Source: Siphonodentalium dalli (Eukaryota > Mollusca > Scaphopoda > Gadilida > Siphonodentaliidae). Taken from it: a DNA stretch of 64,000 bases. This document shows, piece after piece, positions 44,668-57,300 of this stretch. Position 1 is the first letter of the stretch, and each line of letters begins with the position of its first letter. A model generated the notes under the pieces. That model made no database searches, was not told the DNA's origin, and saw only the letters and a program-made list of their open reading frames with translations. The position numbers and the translations under genes were made by a program. The DNA lies in contig CP136061.1 in NCBI GenBank assembly GCA_032622095.1, positions 127,482,754 to 127,546,753 on the forward strand. Reading direction: 5' to 3'.

Positions 44668-44719
44668 TTTGATTTCAACAATACAATATTTGAAATGGAC
44701 ATAAGGCCTTCGCAGTGGG

Positions 44720-45600
44720 GTGATGTCAGAAATCATAAAAGTCTGCAAATACATCATAACCAAGAAGAATGTGGGGGGAAAGATCCAGTTTGTTCGTATT
44801 TTCACTATAAATAATTCTACGATAACGATATATCACACATTGAAGCTATTGTTATGTAAATGCTACTGTAACAGCAATAAATCACTGATCCTACCAGTTA
44901 TTTAAATACTTTAGTCTATATCTGTTTTTCATTATATTTTTCAATACTTTACCTGTTCCAATGTTTACCGTTGTGTTTTTGAATGAACTTTTGTATTTCA
45001 TTTAACTAATTGAATTTTCGGTAGTGAAGCTGTGACCGTAATGTTTACATAACAATGTTTTTGACATGCGAAATGTTGTTAATGACAGATAATTAACAAT
45101 GAAAATAAGAACAAAGTTTATCTGTTTTTACATGTACTTGTTGATGATAATTGCTTTACAGAGGCTCATGACTATTCACATCAGAGACCAGCCTAGAGTG
45201 TGACTTGGGAGACAGGGATCAGCTTAGAGGGTGACTTGGGAGACATCTCCCTAAAATGTGCCACTTGAACCCACTTCTCCTTATTTTTGTCCCAGGGAGA
45301 AGTTACTTCTCTCTCATATGCGAGTATGCATATGTCCCAACATCATGTGTAAAGTATATTTACATAATGGTGCTACTACTCACTATTATGGGTTTTATAA
45401 TGGGGTCTTGTATTGCATGATACTTATAAAATATTGGATCATAGAAGGGTGATGTTGGGAGTGTCAATTGAATTCCAGCCATTGTTATTTCTCCATGATT
45501 ACAGTCCACTTCTCCCTAATAACCAAACGAAACCGATTTGAAACCTCTAGTCTGGTCCCTGGTTCACATGTACCCATTGTGAAGGCCTCGACTCCCTTTG
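44720..45600. repeat. Unclassified interspersed repeat, copy 1
   Basis: Shares with 53640-54960, in the same order, TCACTATAAATAATTCTACG-like, ACAGTAATGTTTACAT-like, ATAAGAACAAAGTT, TTTTTACATGTACTT and GTGAAGGCCT segments. No frame or terminal repeat recognised. Confidence 0.55.
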
Positions 45601-45703
45601 AACACAACCACACATGACTTATATATACAGGCATAGAAGTTAAAAATGATGATTGGACAACATGTCATGCAGCTCTTATTAACTCTTTCCTCAGAAATAG
45701 AAG

Positions 45704-45741
45704 TTAGCACTTTCTATACTAAATGGATTCTCCCATTTAGT

Positions 45742-45773
<32 letters not shown>

Positions 45774-46297
45774 CAGAAATCTTTTTCAGGCACATATGCT
45801 GATTTTTTACTTTCGACCCTTGTTGTGACCCACCCACCCCCACGTCCAATTTGTTTTCAGTTTTCGGCAGTTTTTCCCCCCGACCATTTTTGGACACTGT
45901 AAACAGCTATAAATGAATTTCTGTGCATACTATTTGTCATGGATGTTAACATTGACATGTAAATAGGAATGAGTCATTCGTCCAAAAAAAACATGGCTGC
46001 CAGCAGCCATCTTTGATTTAAAAATTCAATCCATTAGCATGGGCTACGGGCTACAGGCTATAGTGTTTGTCTGATCATCATGACATTTTTCATTTATGTT
46101 AATATTGACATTTATAAAATTATACATTGAAATGATCTATTATTTATTTGGACAGAACAGAATGATTCATAATCTTTGGTGGGAAATGTTTAGATAATAA
46201 GTTCAACAAACGACATATGGCCGTTTGTTGAACTTATTATGTGAATATTTCCTAAGTAAACTACTCTCCAATGAGCATTTAGTATAGAAAGGGTTAA
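45704..46297. mobile_element. PB-B MITE carrying a 30-bp G run and extra sequence
   Basis: Left TTAGCACTTTCTATACTAAA, right TTTAGTATAGAAAGGGTTAA. About 330 bp of extra DNA with a G30 tract (45743-45772) follow the left end. The inner palindrome TTCAACAAACGACATATGG is preserved near 46200. Confidence 0.75.
45743..45772 (+). repeat. G30 homopolymer inside a PB-B copy
   Basis: 30 consecutive G following the PB-B left end (TCCCATTTAGTC). Confidence 0.9.
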
Positions 46298-47113
46298 CCC
46301 AGGTATCAATAGGGTTCAGATTATGGTAAAGCAGACGTGAATCTGTTCTGTTCAATTCTGATTTCTATACTGAGAAGCAGAAATAGAGGAGAAAGAGAAT
46401 GAATTCAGACATCGATATGCTTTACAAACATGACATGAATCTCTACTCAGGTTATGCCCCTATATATCATATTCAAAAGTTCAAAACCTGGAAACTTTTT
46501 GACTGACTGGGAACTTTATAAATAAAAAAGTAACGCATGTAATATGTTTCTTAGTTAATACCTGTTCCTTAATATTGTGTTTCACAGTATGTGGAGATAC
46601 CAGATTACATGATTGATGCAACTTTTGTGTTCCGATATTTGTGATTAACATGATATAACTGGGGGGGGGGGGGGAATGTGATGCAGAGCGAAATTGTTTC
46701 ACAAAAGTGCCTAAATCATGAACTTTTGAGCGTGGACCTTCTTCACCGGCTGTGAAATATATTACTAAAGAACATATATTAACTAAGAAGTGTATTACCT
46801 GCATTATCTTTTTGATGTTAAGTTCCCAGTCAAAATTTTAATAATTTCCAAGGTTTTGAACTGGTGGAATATGATCTCTACGGGTTTAGCCAGAGTAGAG
46901 ATTCATGGTATGATCTATGATAAGTTTATGTCAAATACAGTCTATTGAATACAAAGGACTTTTCACAATATCAATGCTTTGCCAATGTTTACAGTCAAGT
47001 TTTGATTAAACTTTGGTATATTATCGGACTAATTGCCTCTAAATGGGTAGTTCCACTGTAACAGTAATGTTTACATAATGATGGTTTTGACATGTGTCAC
47101 TATTGGAAAGTTA

Positions 47114-47351
47114 TTAACCATTTCATTACTGGAGCTTCCTGAAATTTTGTGAAAACCCTGTGGCAATGCATTCTCTTATGTATGTGAGTCACCCATAGGG
47201 CGCCTCACATATATAAGAGAATGAATTGGCCTAACAATTTTACCTTGACCTTGTAAGCCAATGCATTCTTGGGCGACTCGCATATTTAAGAGAGTGAATT
47301 GGTGCAAGGTTTTTGCTAAATTTCAGGAAGCTCCAGTCATAAAAGGATTAA
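47114..47351. mobile_element. PB-A MITE copy with two like ends
   Basis: Left TTAACCATTTCATTACTGGA and right TCCAGTCATAAAAGGATTAA. Both sides carry the GGAGCTTCCTGAAATTT subterminal block, so the left and right halves are the same arm inverted, unlike most PB-A copies. Confidence 0.85.
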
Positions 47352-47433
47352 GATTCAAATTGAAGAAATAGTTCAATTTTTTATGGAGTATGTGTTTTAG
47401 TACGACTAATGTCCAAAAGCATACTATTGAAAT

Positions 47434-47800
47434 CAAGTCTGGATATAGTGTGTCTGACATTTGCAGAATGAGGTCCCCAGAGGGTGAATTTAGTGACGCT
47501 ATCCCACACAATGGGCTAGCATCACCATATTCACCCTCTGCTGACCTCAATCAACTTAGGTGTCATCTTCTGGGAAGTATCTATAGTCTCAAATTAACAT
47601 TGTTTTTTTTAGTTACTTTTTCCCTTCTGTCCAGTTTCAATAGCTCCTAATTTGTTGAAGAGAAATTGCATAATCAAGGTGACTAATGGGTGAAAATCAC
47701 CAACTTCAACTGAGGAACTTCAGTCTGAACCTAGGTCTCCCATAGCAGTTGAGGCTTAAGCAGAATGAGGTCCCCAGAGGGTGAACTATATCCAGACTTG
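47434..47800. mobile_element. HSH copy m, second hairpin lost
   Basis: Ends CAAGTCTGGATATAGTG and CTATATCCAGACTTG pair with each other, but the right hairpin is cut to one arm (AGAGGGTGAACT). Flanks ATTGAAAT and CTTGGAAT agree at 6 of 8 bases. Confidence 0.85.
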
Positions 47801-48488
47801 CTTGGAATCACATAATATTATTGTATATTGTTGACTCAGGTTGACTATGAAATTTTGTTTTGGCGAAATTAATGTTTGTATGTAGTCTGTTTTTATGTTT
47901 TGTACATGTGTATATGTGTAAACCCTTACATTGAATATGTGTAATCCCTCATTGAGATATATAAAATCCTCACAAGAATTGTACAGTAAATGAGAAACTC
48001 TGTTGAATTCTGAGCTGATGTATACATGTGCATGAATGGAACCCATGACTACTATTTCCTGCTGATTAAGGTATATTTTAAGGATTATATAATTTCTACT
48101 TTTTTCTGTGGGATAAATCTATTTGAAGCAAGCTAGTTGAAATTAAATGTTACAATTTCCGTTTTTCCAAGGGGATGAAGCTAGATGGAAACAGTCTGAG
48201 GATTGTGGAATATAACTATGAACAACTAAATCCTGCATACCGGCTAAGAAAATATAGAAAACAAGTCATGGTTATTTCACACTAATATGATAAATTTTCT
48301 TTCATTTTCTGAACTAATGTAAATAACTTCCAACACAATAAGATGTGTGACTGAATCACATCAAAATATGTCATTTTGGTTAAGAAATAATCAAATTTGA
48401 TGCTATAAAAGCTACGACCCTGAATACCAGGTAAAATTGACATAAGAATCCCGAATACCGGTTAACAGAGGGGTCTGAATCCTGCATA

Positions 48489-48590
48489 TACAGTAATGCC
48501 CTAAATAATCGACTCCTTAACCACAGCATAATTATGGGTAATTTAGTCGGAGATATGGCTTGTTGCTATTCATTGGAAAGCTCTTCAGAG
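48489..48590. mobile_element. TM MITE, left half
   Basis: TACAGTAATGCCCTAAATAA through GGCTTGTTGCTATTCATTGG; internal CTTTTCAGG block deleted and right arm missing. Confidence 0.78.
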
Positions 48591-49165
48591 AGAGAACTTG
48601 AAAATCACCCGAATCCTGCATACCAGAAAATGGGGGTGACACCCTCATTGTTGGTTTCCACACAATAATAAATGTATGAGAAATTGTGTTCTGTAATTAT
48701 GTTCTCAAACTTCTGATCTTGACTGAAGCTTTGCTCATTAAGTTTTAATTTTAGCAGGAGCAATACTTAATCTATATTTAATGCACAGTGATTCTATGAA
48801 CAAATAATTATTGATCCGAATTTAGTTCAATGCGAACCTGCCATCTCTGCACCTCGGCGAAAAGCCACCAGTGCAGGGGATATGCAGCGTGGTAAACTTG
48901 TTCATTCTTTATGTTACTAGGCACTGTTAAATATCAAGAAAAAATATTTAGCTCACCTTGTTTGAGCTATTGCCATGGGGTGCATTTGTGGACATGTCAA
49001 CAATTTCCTTGGGCACACCCTACATGCCACATCCCTCATCCGATCATCACCAAACTTCATATGGATCTTCGAGTCATTAGCCATCTTGGATTTCACTCTT
49101 AAAGCCATCGTACACCTTGCAGCCCACAGTTATTGGATAAATGTTTTTTTAATTTACAGGCATGT

Positions 49166-49423
49166 TTAGCCCTTTCATGACTTCAGCTTCCTGAAATTTC
49201 GCGAAAACCCTGTGCCAATGCATTCTCTTATATATGCGATTCTCACGTAGGGAGCCTCACATATATAAGAGAATACATTGACCTAACAATATTTACCTAG
49301 ACCTTGTAAGTCAGTGCATTCTCTTATATATGCGAGGTTCCCTATGGGCATATATATAATAGAATGCACTGGCACAGGATATTTAATGCTGAACCCGCTC
49401 AGCTCCCGTCATCAAAGAGTTGA
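49166..49423. mobile_element. PB-A MITE copy, degraded TTAA
   Basis: Left TTAGCCCTTTCATGACTT, right CCGTCATCAAAGAGTTGA; both hairpins present. It is inserted within a GTCC-class AGCTCACC repeat and sits just left of a hAT-like element. Confidence 0.82.
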
Positions 49424-49427
49424 GATA

Positions 49428-49976
49428 CAGGGTTCGCAAATTTGCCAATGGAAAAAATAATTAACATTTGGCAAAAATATTTTTCTTTGGCAACAGTTTT
49501 GGCCAGTCACTTTTTAATTCCTTAAGAAAGTTGAATTTTTTTTGTCAATCAATACCATTGATTTCAGGAAAATCTTGCAATATAATTATATTACATGTAG
49601 TGGTATGTTATAGGTTCAAGAAATGTTATCACCTGTATCTAGATGCATTTTATCTGACAGGTTGAGGGATCACTAGTGTTTATTGCGGGGGTGTTTACAT
49701 AGCTAATCCTCTTTGTTTTGAGGTACCCTTCTGATGAAGCAACCCTTCTGTAAGTTAATACTGTTCAGTCATAGGTTTATTGTTATATGATAAACCACAA
49801 TAGACAGACGAGAATTGATAGTTAACTGCTTTCCTATCGAAAAGTCGTTCAGACAGCGATTGTCAAAATATAAGACTCAATGTTGCAGAAACTGACAGCA
49901 TTTGGCAATTTCTAAAAGAATTTGGCAAAAATTATTTCATTTGGCAAAAGTAAATTCCGATTCAGCGCGGACCCTG
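49428..49976. mobile_element. hAT-like element, degraded TSD
   Basis: Ends CAGGGTTCGC and GCGGACCCTG, a hAT-type start (CAGGG). Flanks TTGAGATA and TTAGGATC agree at 5 of 8. Inside, ATTTGGCAAAA-type motifs recur near both ends. Confidence 0.7.
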
Positions 49977-50634
49977 TTAGGATCATTTCCAGATGGGAGC
50001 TATCAAATTTGATATAAAAAAAAACATGGCCGCCAGTAGCCATCTTGGATTTTACTCTTTGCATGACTGAATACTTTGGCATGCCCTACAGCCAACATTT
50101 ATCATTCAACTTTCCACCTTTCCTAATCGCTCCATTGACTGTAATGTATGACAATATCCCCTCTTCATGTTGAGCTACAGAGTAATTGACACTTTCATTT
50201 GTAAATGTGATTAAAATTTCATGTCAAAAGGATATTAGTGTGGTTTTTTTTATTAGTTGTTTGTTCTCTGTACGAAATCTACCTCAATATATGTAGGCAT
50301 ATATATACTTGGTTGATTCCATTTTGTGCTTGCATCTGGTTACTGGTTAGTCCACAGACCCCCTGTGACAGAGATGTAATTTTTCAGGATTTCTGTAAAA
50401 TTTTGTAAACTTTCAGGATTTGTTATTAAGCTATTTTCCTATATGACAATTCATTAAGTTGGAATACTTCTGAGAGAAATCCTGGTATCCTAGATATGTG
50501 AAATTTAGCACAAAAAAAACCTCTTCTCAGATGCCACAAGAAACAATCTGAAAGCAGCTAAATTACAAACTGTTCCATTAGGTGGTCTGCTCTCATCACC
50601 TTGCAAGTCCATATTTTGTATTTCAGGAATTTTC

Positions 50635-50895
50635 TTAAGGTGCCTGGAGCTTGCTGAAGTTTTGCGAAAACCCTGTGCCAATGCATTTTCTTATATATGC
50701 GAATACCCCATAGGGAGCCTCGCATATATATATAAGAGAATGCATTGGCCTAACAATATTTACCTTGAACTTGTAAGCCAGTGCAGTCCCTTATATATGC
50801 GAGGTTCCCTATGGGACACTCACATATATAAGAGAATGCACTGGAACATGATATTTAATGCTGCACCAATGCAGCTCCCATCATGAAAGGGTTCA
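50635..50895. mobile_element. PB-A MITE copy, degraded ends
   Basis: Left TTAAGGTGCCTGGAGCTTGC, right CCATCATGAAAGGGTTCA; both GCATT..TTATATATGCGA hairpins with the TTTACCTTGAACTTGTAAGC spacer. Confidence 0.82.
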
Positions 50896-51253
50896 TCCCT
50901 GATGAGACAAAGAAAGACGACAAGTTTCATAATCTAGGAGACATATGGCGAATTGAACTATTTATTGACATAATGTGATCACGGGGAACATTTTCTTGTC
51001 TTCTTCATGTTAGTCTAAGGTGATCATCTCTCCTCCATGGAAAACTCAACCTCAACTTTTATCTCTGTCATCAATCTATTTTAGTGATAGACAAACTTTA
51101 TGGGAGCTTTATTCCATTTTATGCAGGTTGGTGTTCAGCCAAAAGGACACTAGAAACAATGATACTAGAAACAATGATACTAGAAACTGATAGTTGCTAG
51201 CTTGGCTATCTTTTGAAGTTTATATTTTGTGAACATTTAACTTGATAAATAGA

Positions 51254-51410
51254 GGATATCTAGTGTTTTTGAGTGGATACCGAAAAATATGTCATGAGTG
51301 AGCGAGACAAATGTTTATTTTCACGAGCGGCAAGCCGCGAGGGAAAATAAATATCTCTCGCGGTCACGAATGACATATTTTTCGGTATCCACTCAAAAAC
51401 ACTAGATATT
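51254..51410. repeat. Foldback GATATCTAGTGTTTTTGAGTGG
   Basis: The left arm through GATACCGAAAAATATGTCAT pairs with ATGACATATTTTTCGGTATC and on to CACTAGATATTC; arms about 60 bp, short loop at GCGGCAAGCCGC. Confidence 0.85.
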
Positions 51411-52515
51411 CTTTTTATTATCCGCATTTTTGGAAATTCACCATTTACGACATTAAATAATCTCACAATCATCTTCAATCGATGCATCATTTTTGAGCCA
51501 TCAGCTAATCGATGCCTGTTCACGCAATGCTAAATCACCATCCGCAGAATATACAAATATAGTTCCCGTATTCTTCCCTTTATTACCCCCATAAATATGT
51601 CGAATTTCAACATAAAACAGATATTAATTATAACTGTAATATCAGTGAATATAATATAAATTAGAATATCACAATGGGTTCTTTCACTGTCCTTCTTCGA
51701 CAGTACAAACCGGAAACAGCATTGGTACACGCAAGTAAATCGGTCGCACGCGCGAGCTAGTGTGAAAGTATATTCTTCAATATCCCCTTCTGGGTGATAT
51801 CGATATTTACCTAAACGCGTTTTGTTCTATAATTCACTGTTGAGCGTATAATAAATAGATATATTATTCCAAGATGGTGCTTTTTTTCATTGGGTAATAA
51901 AATAAAGCTATGGTCTGTTGTTAAATTGTTAACAGTTTGCTAATTAAATAATACTGAGAATCATAATGACAGTATTGTATTTTGCTGTACTTTTATCAAA
52001 ACTTTGTGAACTCTCTAGTGCAAAGCTTCCTTCGAATCAGCTATATTATTAGCATCTTTTCTTAGTGCTTATGTGTTTGATCAAATTAGACCAATCTCTA
52101 TATATATATTTTAAATAAAAGTACCATTGTTCTGATGTTAAAGTACCTTGGTTCTGAGGTTAAGTCTACAATCATTCAATGAAAAATACTTCTAAAATCT
52201 TCTCAGTTCTAGCAGAGAGATTTAATTCAAATATGATATGGTGCTTTGATTGTGCCCTGAGCTTCTAGTTTTCTTTCATGGTTTTTACTGAATTTGAGTG
52301 GTGATTGGATTATTTGATTTCATTGATACTGTCCTTCAGTATGACTGATTATGCAACTTTTATTGGAAAGATTAACTCATCTTTGATAGATTGATGTTTC
52401 ACCAACTGATTTGCAAACTGCAAAAACTATGAGGATACTGAAATATAGAGCCAACTAAAACACTTAACTTTTGGTTTATAGGACATTGAATTTATCTGTA
52501 TCATATGGTCTATAT

Positions 52516-52667
52516 CAGGCCTCAAAATATGGTGCTGGACATTTGCAGAATGAGGTCCCCCAGAGGGTAAATTTAGTGATACTAGCCTGCTGTGTGGGGT
52601 AGCATTGATAACTTCACCCTCTGGGGACCTAATTATGCAAATGTACAGCACCATATTCTGAGGCCTG
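52516..52667. mobile_element. HSH copy n, single hairpin with its own ends
   Basis: One hairpin with outer ends CAGGCCTCAAAATATGGTG and CACCATATTCTGAGGCCTG, unlike other copies but matching each other. A 14-bp flank (52502-52515 and 52668-52681) agrees at 13 positions, core TATGGTCTATAT. Confidence 0.88.
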
Positions 52668-53716
52668 CTTATGGTCTATATTGACTTTTGAGGTCTTTTT
52701 CAATTATATAATCCTGCACTACAAAATTTAAAAATGTGATTTTTTTGGCTGAGAATCAAAATGAAAAAAGGGAACATTTTATATAGTGCATTCCACATTG
52801 AATCTTCAATGAGCTTTGAATTATTATTCTGTGCTCAGCTTGTCCGTACCATATCACTATTCAGCTCAACTTCGGCCGAGAATCAAAAGAAAAAAGGGGC
52901 GATCACATTTGTAGCCAGCTTTTCATATTCATGCGAGCCTCAATGAACAAGACTATGTTAATCTCATTTTTCTGAGTTGATGGATGAAAAACAACTTAAA
53001 TTTTAATTTGATATTAGTTTATCTAATAACCTAAGGTTTCCAATCAATGTCGATAGAATGCTCAAATTAAATTCCAATATAAGTTGATAACGAAGTCAGT
53101 TTTGGAGCATGATATCAACATTTTAGTCACGAACGCGATGATGTCATATTTCGCGCCATATAAGGCACGGCATTAGAAAAGCTTGCTATGAATATGATCA
53201 CCTGTGAAAAGCTGACTCCATTTGTGATCGATTTAAAAAGCTGGCTACGATTGTGACTGGAGCCTTGTGACAATGACCCCATCAGCATCATTATTACCCT
53301 GGTCCAGGCATTCCATCATTATTACCCTGGCCATAGGGCATTTACTACCCACCTCGCTTACATGTAGGCCGAATCGTTAGCATATTTGACAACATCCATT
53401 GACTCCGAAAGCCGAAGGTCACCAACACAGTTTTTGATGGTATATTTAGAGACTGGGATTCGTTTTCACACCACAGATAAGCACTATATGGATGTAAACA
53501 GACTTTACATGTTAGTGATTTAATGACTGGACTCGAGTTTCCTCTCAGATGATAAAACCCATCATTCGCTTTCTTGGATTTAAGGGACGTTAGCCCTTCG
53601 TAGATATAGATGTGAGAAATCATAGAATTCTGTAAATAGATCATCATCATGAAGATGGGGAAACTAGATCAAATTTGTTCTCAACGTTAACTATAAATAA
53701 TTATTACATTCCTATG

Positions 53717-53968
53717 CAAGCCTTGAAATAGTGTGTCTGTCATTTGCAGAATGAGGTCCCCAGAGGGTGAATTTAGTGATGCTACCCCACATAGCGGGCT
53801 AGCATCACCAAATTCACCATCTGGGAACCTCATTCTGCTGAGGTGTAAGCAGAATGAGGTCCCCAAAGGGTGAATTTGGTGATGCTAGCCTGTTATGCGG
53901 GTTAGCATCACTAAATTCACCCTCTGGGGACCTCATTCTGCAAATGACAGACACTATTTCAAGGCTTG
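53717..53968. mobile_element. HSH copy o, spacer deleted
   Basis: Two hairpins joined by CTGAGGTGTAAG. Ends CAAGCCTTGAAATAGTGTG and CACTATTTCAAGGCTTG. Flanks TACATTCCTATG and TTCGTTCCTATG match at 10 of 12 bases. It is nested in the repeat shared with 44720-45600. Confidence 0.88.
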
Positions 53969-54157
53969 TTCGTTCCTATGTGTGATTTACCTTGATATCT
54001 CGAGCAATTATAAACGATAATTTCACTAGTGAATTCTGTCACTTTAATTAGTGTGTTATGTATTCATCCGCGCTATCGACATTTTTACGTTATGGATATA
54101 ATGTCGGTATTATTCAGATTTCTAGTAAATTAGATGTTTATAGTGGAATATAATAAA

Positions 54158-54317
54158 CAGAATAATCACTTGATTGAACTGATGACTTGGAATAATTCAT
54201 TCGAGGCAGGGACTATTTTGTAAAACACTCTAGTGCATTGCGCTCTCTTGTTTGTACAACGTCCATGCCTCTCACGAATTATTTCGTGTCATGAGATCAA
54301 TCAAGTGATTATGCTCT
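54158..54317. repeat. Foldback AGAATAATCACTTGATTGAA
   Basis: Pairs with GATCAATCAAGTGATTATGCTCT; arms about 55 bp with several mismatches and a loop near 54225-54265. Nested in the repeat shared with 44720-45600. Confidence 0.75.
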
Positions 54318-55023
54318 ATTTATCCCATAACAATATTTCTCATATCGAAGCCTTTATTGTGTAAACATTACTCTTAAAGCGATTTGCCAACAACTGTCAC
54401 TGATCATGTAGGTAATTCAAATATTGCAGTCTAAATCTATTTTGTTTTTTCAGAATATTTTTCAATGATTTGACCATTTCAAATTTTTATTGTTCGGTTT
54501 CAATTGGACTTTGGTATTTTATTGGACTAATTTGACTTTGATCGGTAATGTAGCTGTAACAGTAATGTTTACATGACAATGTTATTGCAGAATTATTGAT
54601 AATGACAATAAGAACAAAGTTGGATCTATTTTTACATGTACTTCTTGATAATAGTTGTTTTTAACAGACGTTCATGAATTTTCACGTGGACCTACTGTGA
54701 AGGCCTTGAGTCCCAATAATAATGTTAGAATGAGGAAATCATTGATATCTGTCTGTAGCATATTTCTCTCATGTATGACTATATACCAGAACATATTACT
54801 CATGTACATAATACTTGTCAGTGGTAAACTGGAACTGGAATTCATGTATCTAAAAAAAATTGTTTGTAAACTTAACAAAAATGGATTTTAATGTTCCAAT
54901 GTTGAAAATTTGTAATTGTTGAAATTTTAACTTAATCATTCAATTTTTATCATTAAAGTTGTCATTCATGGGTACTTATGGTCTCTGTCTGCTTTTCAAC
55001 TAATTCCGGGTTGGGTGAACACT

Positions 55024-55435
55024 GCCTGAGTTTAGTGTGTCTGCCATTTTCAGAATGAGGTCCCCAGAGGGTGAATTTAGTGACGCTATCCCGCACGGTG
55101 GGCTAGCATCAACAAATCCACCTCCTGGGGACCTCATTCTGCTTAGGCCTCATCTTTGGGGAGTATCTATAGTCTCAAATAAAAATTGTTTTTTAGTTAC
55201 TTTTTCCCTTCAGTTGAGTTTCTGCATGTATATCCCCTAATTTGGCGTAGATAAAATGCATAGGTGACTAATGGGTGAACTTTGACTGAGGAAATTCAAT
55301 CTGATCCTAGGTCTCCCATAAAAGTTGAGCCCTAAGCAGAATGAGGTCCCCAAGGGTGAATTTGGTGATGCTAGTCCACTAAATTTACCCTCTGGGGACC
55401 TCGTTCTGCAAATGACAGACACACTAAACTCAGGC
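55024..55435. mobile_element. HSH copy p, full length
   Basis: Ends GCCTGAGTTTAGTGTG and CACACTAAACTCAGGC match each other. Flanks GGGTGAACAC and GGGTGGACAC suggest a duplication of roughly 13 bp with an indel. The second hairpin is shortened. Confidence 0.85.
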
Positions 55436-55715
55436 TTGGGGTGGACACAATCTTGATTGGTAATACGTTTTAAACTACAGGTCCAGTTTGGCGTTCAGCC
55501 TCACCAGCCCATTTTGTCTGCGGCCTTGTTCACACGAATACGCTGTCAATCGTTTAGCTATTGAAACAGAAGAGATGTTACGTGGATTAAGTTAATTATT
55601 GACTGTTCAGATGACACATAAAATATGATATGTGCCAATATTTTGTCTTAATTCTATTGTTTTGACATACATTCTCATTAATTTCCACTTGAGTAGACCT
55701 TTACACTATTAAAGC

Positions 55716-55919
55716 TACAGTAATTCCCTAAGTAATCGACACCTTAACCACAGCAGAATTATGGGTAACTTTTCAGGATTTAGTCGGAAATATGGCTTGT
55801 TGCCATTCATCGGAGAGCTTTCTGATGAATGGCAACAAGCCATATTTCCGACTAAATCCTGAAAAGTTACCCATAATTCTGCTGTGGTTAAGGGGTCGAT
55901 TACTTAGGGCATTACTATA
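55716..55919. mobile_element. TM MITE, full palindrome
   Basis: TACAGTAATTCCCTAAGTAA to TTACTTAGGGCATTACTATA, arms meeting near CGGAGAGCTTTCTGATG; nearly perfect, so recent. Confidence 0.9.
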
Positions 55920-56192
55920 TGTTGAAACCGATTCATCTGATCAGACATCTAAATATTGTGATGCTGCAATATCAGGTCATTTCAAGTTTTACCAAAAGGC
56001 TGTGTGAAGAGTATACTGTTATTTCTAAGCATTTTACCCAGGTTAAGTGTGAAAAAGTATTTCTATTTTCATAATTAGAAGTAAAATTCACCTTGAGATG
56101 GTAATTTTCTGAAATTCATCCTGCCATCTTTGATTGACTAAAACAGGAACTGCTCCGCAAACGAGTGATATAATATTCGACAGAATGGACAT

Positions 56193-56302
56193 CTATTCAA
56201 TAATGCCCTAAAATATCGACTCCTTAACCACAGAATAATTATGTGTAATTTTTCAGGATTTAGTCGGAAATATGGCTTGTTGCCATTCATCGGAAAGCTC
56301 TC
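56193..56302. mobile_element. TM MITE, left half
   Basis: TATTCAATAATGCCCTAAAA through CATTCATCGGAAAGCTCTC; right arm missing. Confidence 0.75.
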
Positions 56303-56360
56303 AGTGTATTGTTCGTGCTTGTGTCACATTGAAAACTAGAACTTCTCCATCGGGGGTTTG

Positions 56361-56572
56361 TTAACCATTTCTTTACTAAATGGATTCTCCCACTCAGTTA
56401 TAAAAGTATACATTGGAATGGTCTATTGTTCATCTGGAGGGGTTTTCAGGAAAATTATGCAGACGACAGGTCACAGATGATAAAAGTGCAGAATGCGTCC
56501 CAATATATTGTTCCAACAAATGACCTAATGTCTGTTGAAATTATTTGAACATTTTGATGTGTATAGTGGGGA
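56361..56572. mobile_element. PB-B MITE, right end eroded
   Basis: TTAACCATTTCTTTACTAAA, GGATTCTCCCACTCAGTTAT and CATTGGAATGGTCTATTG are clear; the right side degrades after TTATTTGAACATTTTGATG. Confidence 0.75.
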
Positions 56573-56678
56573 AGGTACATGTAGCTAAGTAACTTCTATG
56601 TTGTTTACTTATGGTAGTTGGCCTAATTTTGGTCCCCAGGTATCTCACATTCACATCAGACAAATGATGATTATATGC

Positions 56679-56992
56679 TTAAGGGCTTTGTGGACCCAAT
56701 TTTTCCAAAATTTCCCCAAATTTTATAGAGTCCAAATAAAGGATTCTGTTCATGTATATTAGTAATAATTGAAACCATGCCCATTGATGCAACATTTTGA
56801 GAGTATACTTCATGGTGGATTATGTTAGAAATACAAAATGTGAAGTTTATTGAGATTTAAAAAAAAAATAATTTACAGGCAATGGTCCAAGAAAAACGAA
56901 GTCCAAATCTAAGAATCAAATATGGGAATATGTACTGAACACTCTGATGAATGATGTATTACAAAAAAAATATTATATTTCTTGAGTGTTCT
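56679..56992 (+). repeat. Left arm of 314-bp inverted repeat flanking the LINE
   Basis: Begins TTAAGGGCTTTGTGGACCC and ends CTTGAGTGTTCT. It pairs with 59559-59872 in reverse orientation with only about 6-7 visible differences. The outer end is TTAA on both sides, as expected for a TTAA-targeting transposon with long terminal inverted repeats. The 308 bp between this arm and the LINE tail (56993-57300) hold nothing recognised. Confidence 0.9.
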
Positions 56993-57300
56993 TTGATAAA
57001 ATTACTTTGAACCGGTTGTTGACAAATGATATATACTTGCTTAAACGTTGGCTATGTGGGTGGTAGCAGGCACGGGTTAACAGCTGGCCATTGTAACTGC
57101 TCTGGACTCTGTTGACAATAGAATGCTAATCCTCAATCATACCCCTACCAAATCACCATACTAAATCTAGTAAGTAGGTCACCACTCACTCAGGGTGATC
57201 TCCATGTGGATGTTTGACACGTAAAAAGCCATTCACACCAGACTGGACATCAGCCATGAAAGGTTGACCCATTAACTGCTGCCTCTCAGTCAACCATATT

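Larger units (their letters stand above)
48946..50220. mobile_element. AGCTCACCTTG repeat split by PB-A and hAT insertions
   Basis: Left part 48946-49165 (AGCTCACCTTGTTTGAGCTA, CAATTTCCTTGGGCACACCC) resumes at 49977 (GGATCATTTCCAGATGGGAG). The copy at 12405 is uninterrupted over the same junction, which fixes the order of insertion. Confidence 0.6.
53640..54960. repeat. Unclassified interspersed repeat, copy 2, with two nested insertions
   Basis: Collinear with 44720-45600 but enlarged by the HSH copy at 53717-53968 and the foldback at 54158-54317. A third partial copy lies at about 46985-47110 (GCCAATGTTTACAGTCAAGT, AACAGTAATGTTTACATAAT). Confidence 0.55.

Noticed and set aside
48173-48290. 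Possible exon GMKLDGNSLRIVEYNYEQLN after a tttttccaag acceptor
   Set aside because: The downstream part (AATCCTGCATACCGG...) recurs in other repeat copies at 48420-48650 and 61080-61340, and there is no matching gene or phase partner.
56876-56940. ttacag|GCAATGGTCCAAG resembling the BRPF last-exon start
   Set aside because: The frame stops after about ten codons and the sequence belongs to the 314-bp inverted arm; the resemblance is chance.
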